The translations under genes were made by a program, and so were the position numbers. Shown piece after piece: positions 5,459 through 6,468 of a stretch of 6,468 bases of DNA (the stretch's first letter is position 1; each line of letters opens with the position of its first letter). This DNA is from Desulfovibrionaceae bacterium UBA3823 (lineage in GTDB: Bacteria > Desulfobacterota > Desulfovibrionia > Desulfovibrionales > Desulfovibrionaceae): contig DFDR01000130.1 of assembly GCA_002369295.1 (NCBI GenBank), positions 9,654 through 16,121 of the forward strand, written 5' to 3'. The notes below the pieces were generated by a model, which saw nothing but the letters and a program-made list of their open reading frames with translations, was not told where the DNA came from and ran no database searches.

Positions 5459-6397
5459 ATGCCGACGGGAGCCATGTATATCGCCTACCAGGGAGCCGAC
5501 CGCGCGTACGCATACGTGAAGGAGTCGAAGCGCATCAACGGCAAAGTCGAATCCAAGGGCACGTACCTTGGCAAGGTTGCAGACAAGGAGCTGGGCGTCT
5601 TCTACACCCCGGAGCGGGGCTTCTTCACCTACGACGTCGCCACGGGCCAGTACGGGAATCCTCCTGACGCCTTCCTGCACCCCGTCGAGGCGGACCACGG
5701 AAACATGTGCATGAATTTCGGCGGAATCTTCTTCCTCAACGCATTCCTGCACAGGACGGGCATGATGGAGCTCATCGACAGCCTGCCCTGTCCCAGCAAG
5801 GACTCCCTCCGGGCGCTAGTCCTGTTCTACATCCTCTCTCCCTTCGCCAGCTCCTATGCCGAAAGCTGGTTCCATGCCGGGTTTGCCAAAATGCTCTATC
5901 CCGGCGCCAGGCTCGCCAGCCAGCGGATCAGCGAGATCCTTGAGGCCATAGGATGCCCGGACAGCGTGCGTGCGTACCAGAAAAGGCATGCGGCCTGGGT
6001 GCTCGGGCGCCTCGCTCCCGACACGAGCATCCTCGTCGACAGCACGGCGCTTGAGAACAGCATCGACATGGCCCTGGCGTGCCCCGGCGTCCACAAGGGC
6101 AAGGTGGAGTTCTGTCGCCGCTTCCTCGGCGTGGTGCAGCAGGGGTCGGGAATGCCCCTGTTCTTCAAGTCTGTTTCCGGAAACACGCTCGACCTTGCAA
6201 CGCTCCAGAACGCTTTGGACACGGCCGAAGCGATGGACATAAAAGTTTCATCATGCATAATAGATGCAGGCTACAACGATTTATACAATTTTGATTTATT
6301 TTATGACCACAACAATAGTTGTATAACTCAATATATAACAAGAAATAGATCTAATAATAAAGAATATAAGCAAGAAATAGAAAGCATTCTTGACTAA
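5459..6397 (+). CDS. IS1634-family (IS4-type DDE) transposase, 5' part, ended by an early stop
   Basis: The protein would catalyse cut-and-paste transposition of its own element. The opening MYIAYQGADRAYAYVKESKR, the middle (FYILSPFASSYAESWF, then LASQRISEILEAIG) and VVQQGSGMPLFFK are characteristic of IS1634-type transposases. Two catalytic aspartates are visible: Asp194 in ILVDST and Asp269 in IIDAGY, numbered from the ATG at 5459. The final catalytic Glu lies beyond the stop. At 312 residues it is much shorter than family members of roughly 480-600. The ATG at 5474 (MYIAYQ) is an equally likely start; neither has a well-spaced Shine-Dalgarno sequence, and GGGAG is only 2 bases before 5474. 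The frame is open back to a stop at 5333. From about 6239 the DNA turns AT-rich while the protein remains family-like (DLFYD, then YITRNRSNNKEYK). The product is probably inactive. Confidence 0.9.
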   Translation: MPTGAMYIAYQGADRAYAYVKESKRINGKVESKGTYLGKVADKELGVFYTPERGFFTYDVATGQYGNPPDAFLHPVEADHGNMCMNFGGIFFLNAFLHRTGMMELIDSLPCPSKDSLRALVLFYILSPFASSYAESWFHAGFAKMLYPGARLASQRISEILEAIGCPDSVRAYQKRHAAWVLGRLAPDTSILVDSTALENSIDMALACPGVHKGKVEFCRRFLGVVQQGSGMPLFFKSVSGNTLDLATLQNALDTAEAMDIKVSSCIIDAGYNDLYNFDLFYDHNNSCITQYITRNRSNNKEYKQEIESILD

Positions 6398-6468
6398 TTA
6401 TATAATCAAGATAATATATATGCATATAAAAAAATAGATATTTTTATAAATAAAAAGCAAATATTTGT
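6398..6468 (+). pseudogene. Continuation of the transposase frame after the in-frame TAA
   Basis: Directly after the TAA at 6395-6397 the same frame stays open for the remaining 23 codons of the window and reads LYNQDNIYAYKKIDIFINKK and onward. An aromatic/Ile/Lys-rich strand region is what IS1634-type transposases carry at this place. This suggests the TAA is a nonsense mutation in a longer gene, not the natural end. The remainder, including the expected catalytic Glu, is outside the window. In DNA this AT-rich, 23 stop-free codons are suggestive but not proof. Confidence 0.55.

Larger units (their letters stand above)
5161..6468 (+). mobile_element. IS1634-family insertion sequence, partial, left end uncertain
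   Basis: The interval is defined by the transposase at 5459 and by the abrupt composition change at about 5160. The right end lies beyond the window, so neither terminal inverted repeats nor a target-site duplication can be checked. The left boundary is a guess; it could be anywhere between 5160 and about 5440. The upstream part is mosaic: AT-rich to about 5247, GC-rich to about 5335, then AT-rich again up to the transposase. Confidence 0.5.

Noticed and set aside
1..6468. CRISPR array, tRNA or rRNA gene
   Set aside because: No regularly spaced direct repeats of CRISPR size and no tRNA cloverleaf or rRNA-like sequence was seen on reading both strands.

Overview
This window comes from a GC-rich, Gram-negative bacterium that carries a type VI secretion system (T6SS). 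The evidence is a full-length T6SS spike protein, a Sec-exported small protein and an IS1634-family transposase. The style of the transposase and the GC-rich codon use would fit a Desulfovibrio-like or other gut-associated proteobacterial host. That is a weak inference; no rRNA or housekeeping marker is present.

Layout. Positions 1-283 hold no convincing gene, only short repeats and a candidate terminator for the next gene. Positions 284-808 (minus strand) encode a 174-aa exported protein of unknown function. It starts at TTG, has a strong Shine-Dalgarno sequence, and that sequence and the start codon pair with each other in a perfect 7-bp hairpin. A divergent intergenic region (809-1177) holds one candidate sigma70 promoter for each direction and an 8-bp-arm dyad. 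Positions 1178-4609 (plus strand) encode a 1143-aa VgrG. Its gp27-like and OB-fold parts are normal, but about 280 mostly helical residues, including a possible membrane-active segment, are inserted inside its C-terminal beta-structured region. Positions 4610-5160 are GC-rich with no credible intact gene; they hold a four-copy 12-bp tandem repeat and coding-like remnants. At about 5160 the GC content drops sharply, beside a perfect hairpin, and IS-related DNA begins. The IS1634-family transposase runs from 5459 to an in-frame TAA at 6395-6397, and its frame stays open beyond that to the window end.

How the parts may fit. VgrG is the spike that loads and delivers effectors in T6SS. Here the effector-like material seems to sit inside the spike protein, and the usual downstream adaptor, effector and immunity genes are not visible. 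The divergent periplasmic protein is the only candidate partner in the window, so a role as immunity protein is possible but unproven. The region downstream of vgrG looks eroded and invaded by an insertion sequence.

The most unusual signal is in the transposase. Near 6239 its codons switch abruptly from GC-rich to about 21% GC while the protein still reads as the same family across the junction. This suggests a chimera of two diverged IS copies (or an assembly problem), and the AT-rich half also carries the nonsense codon.
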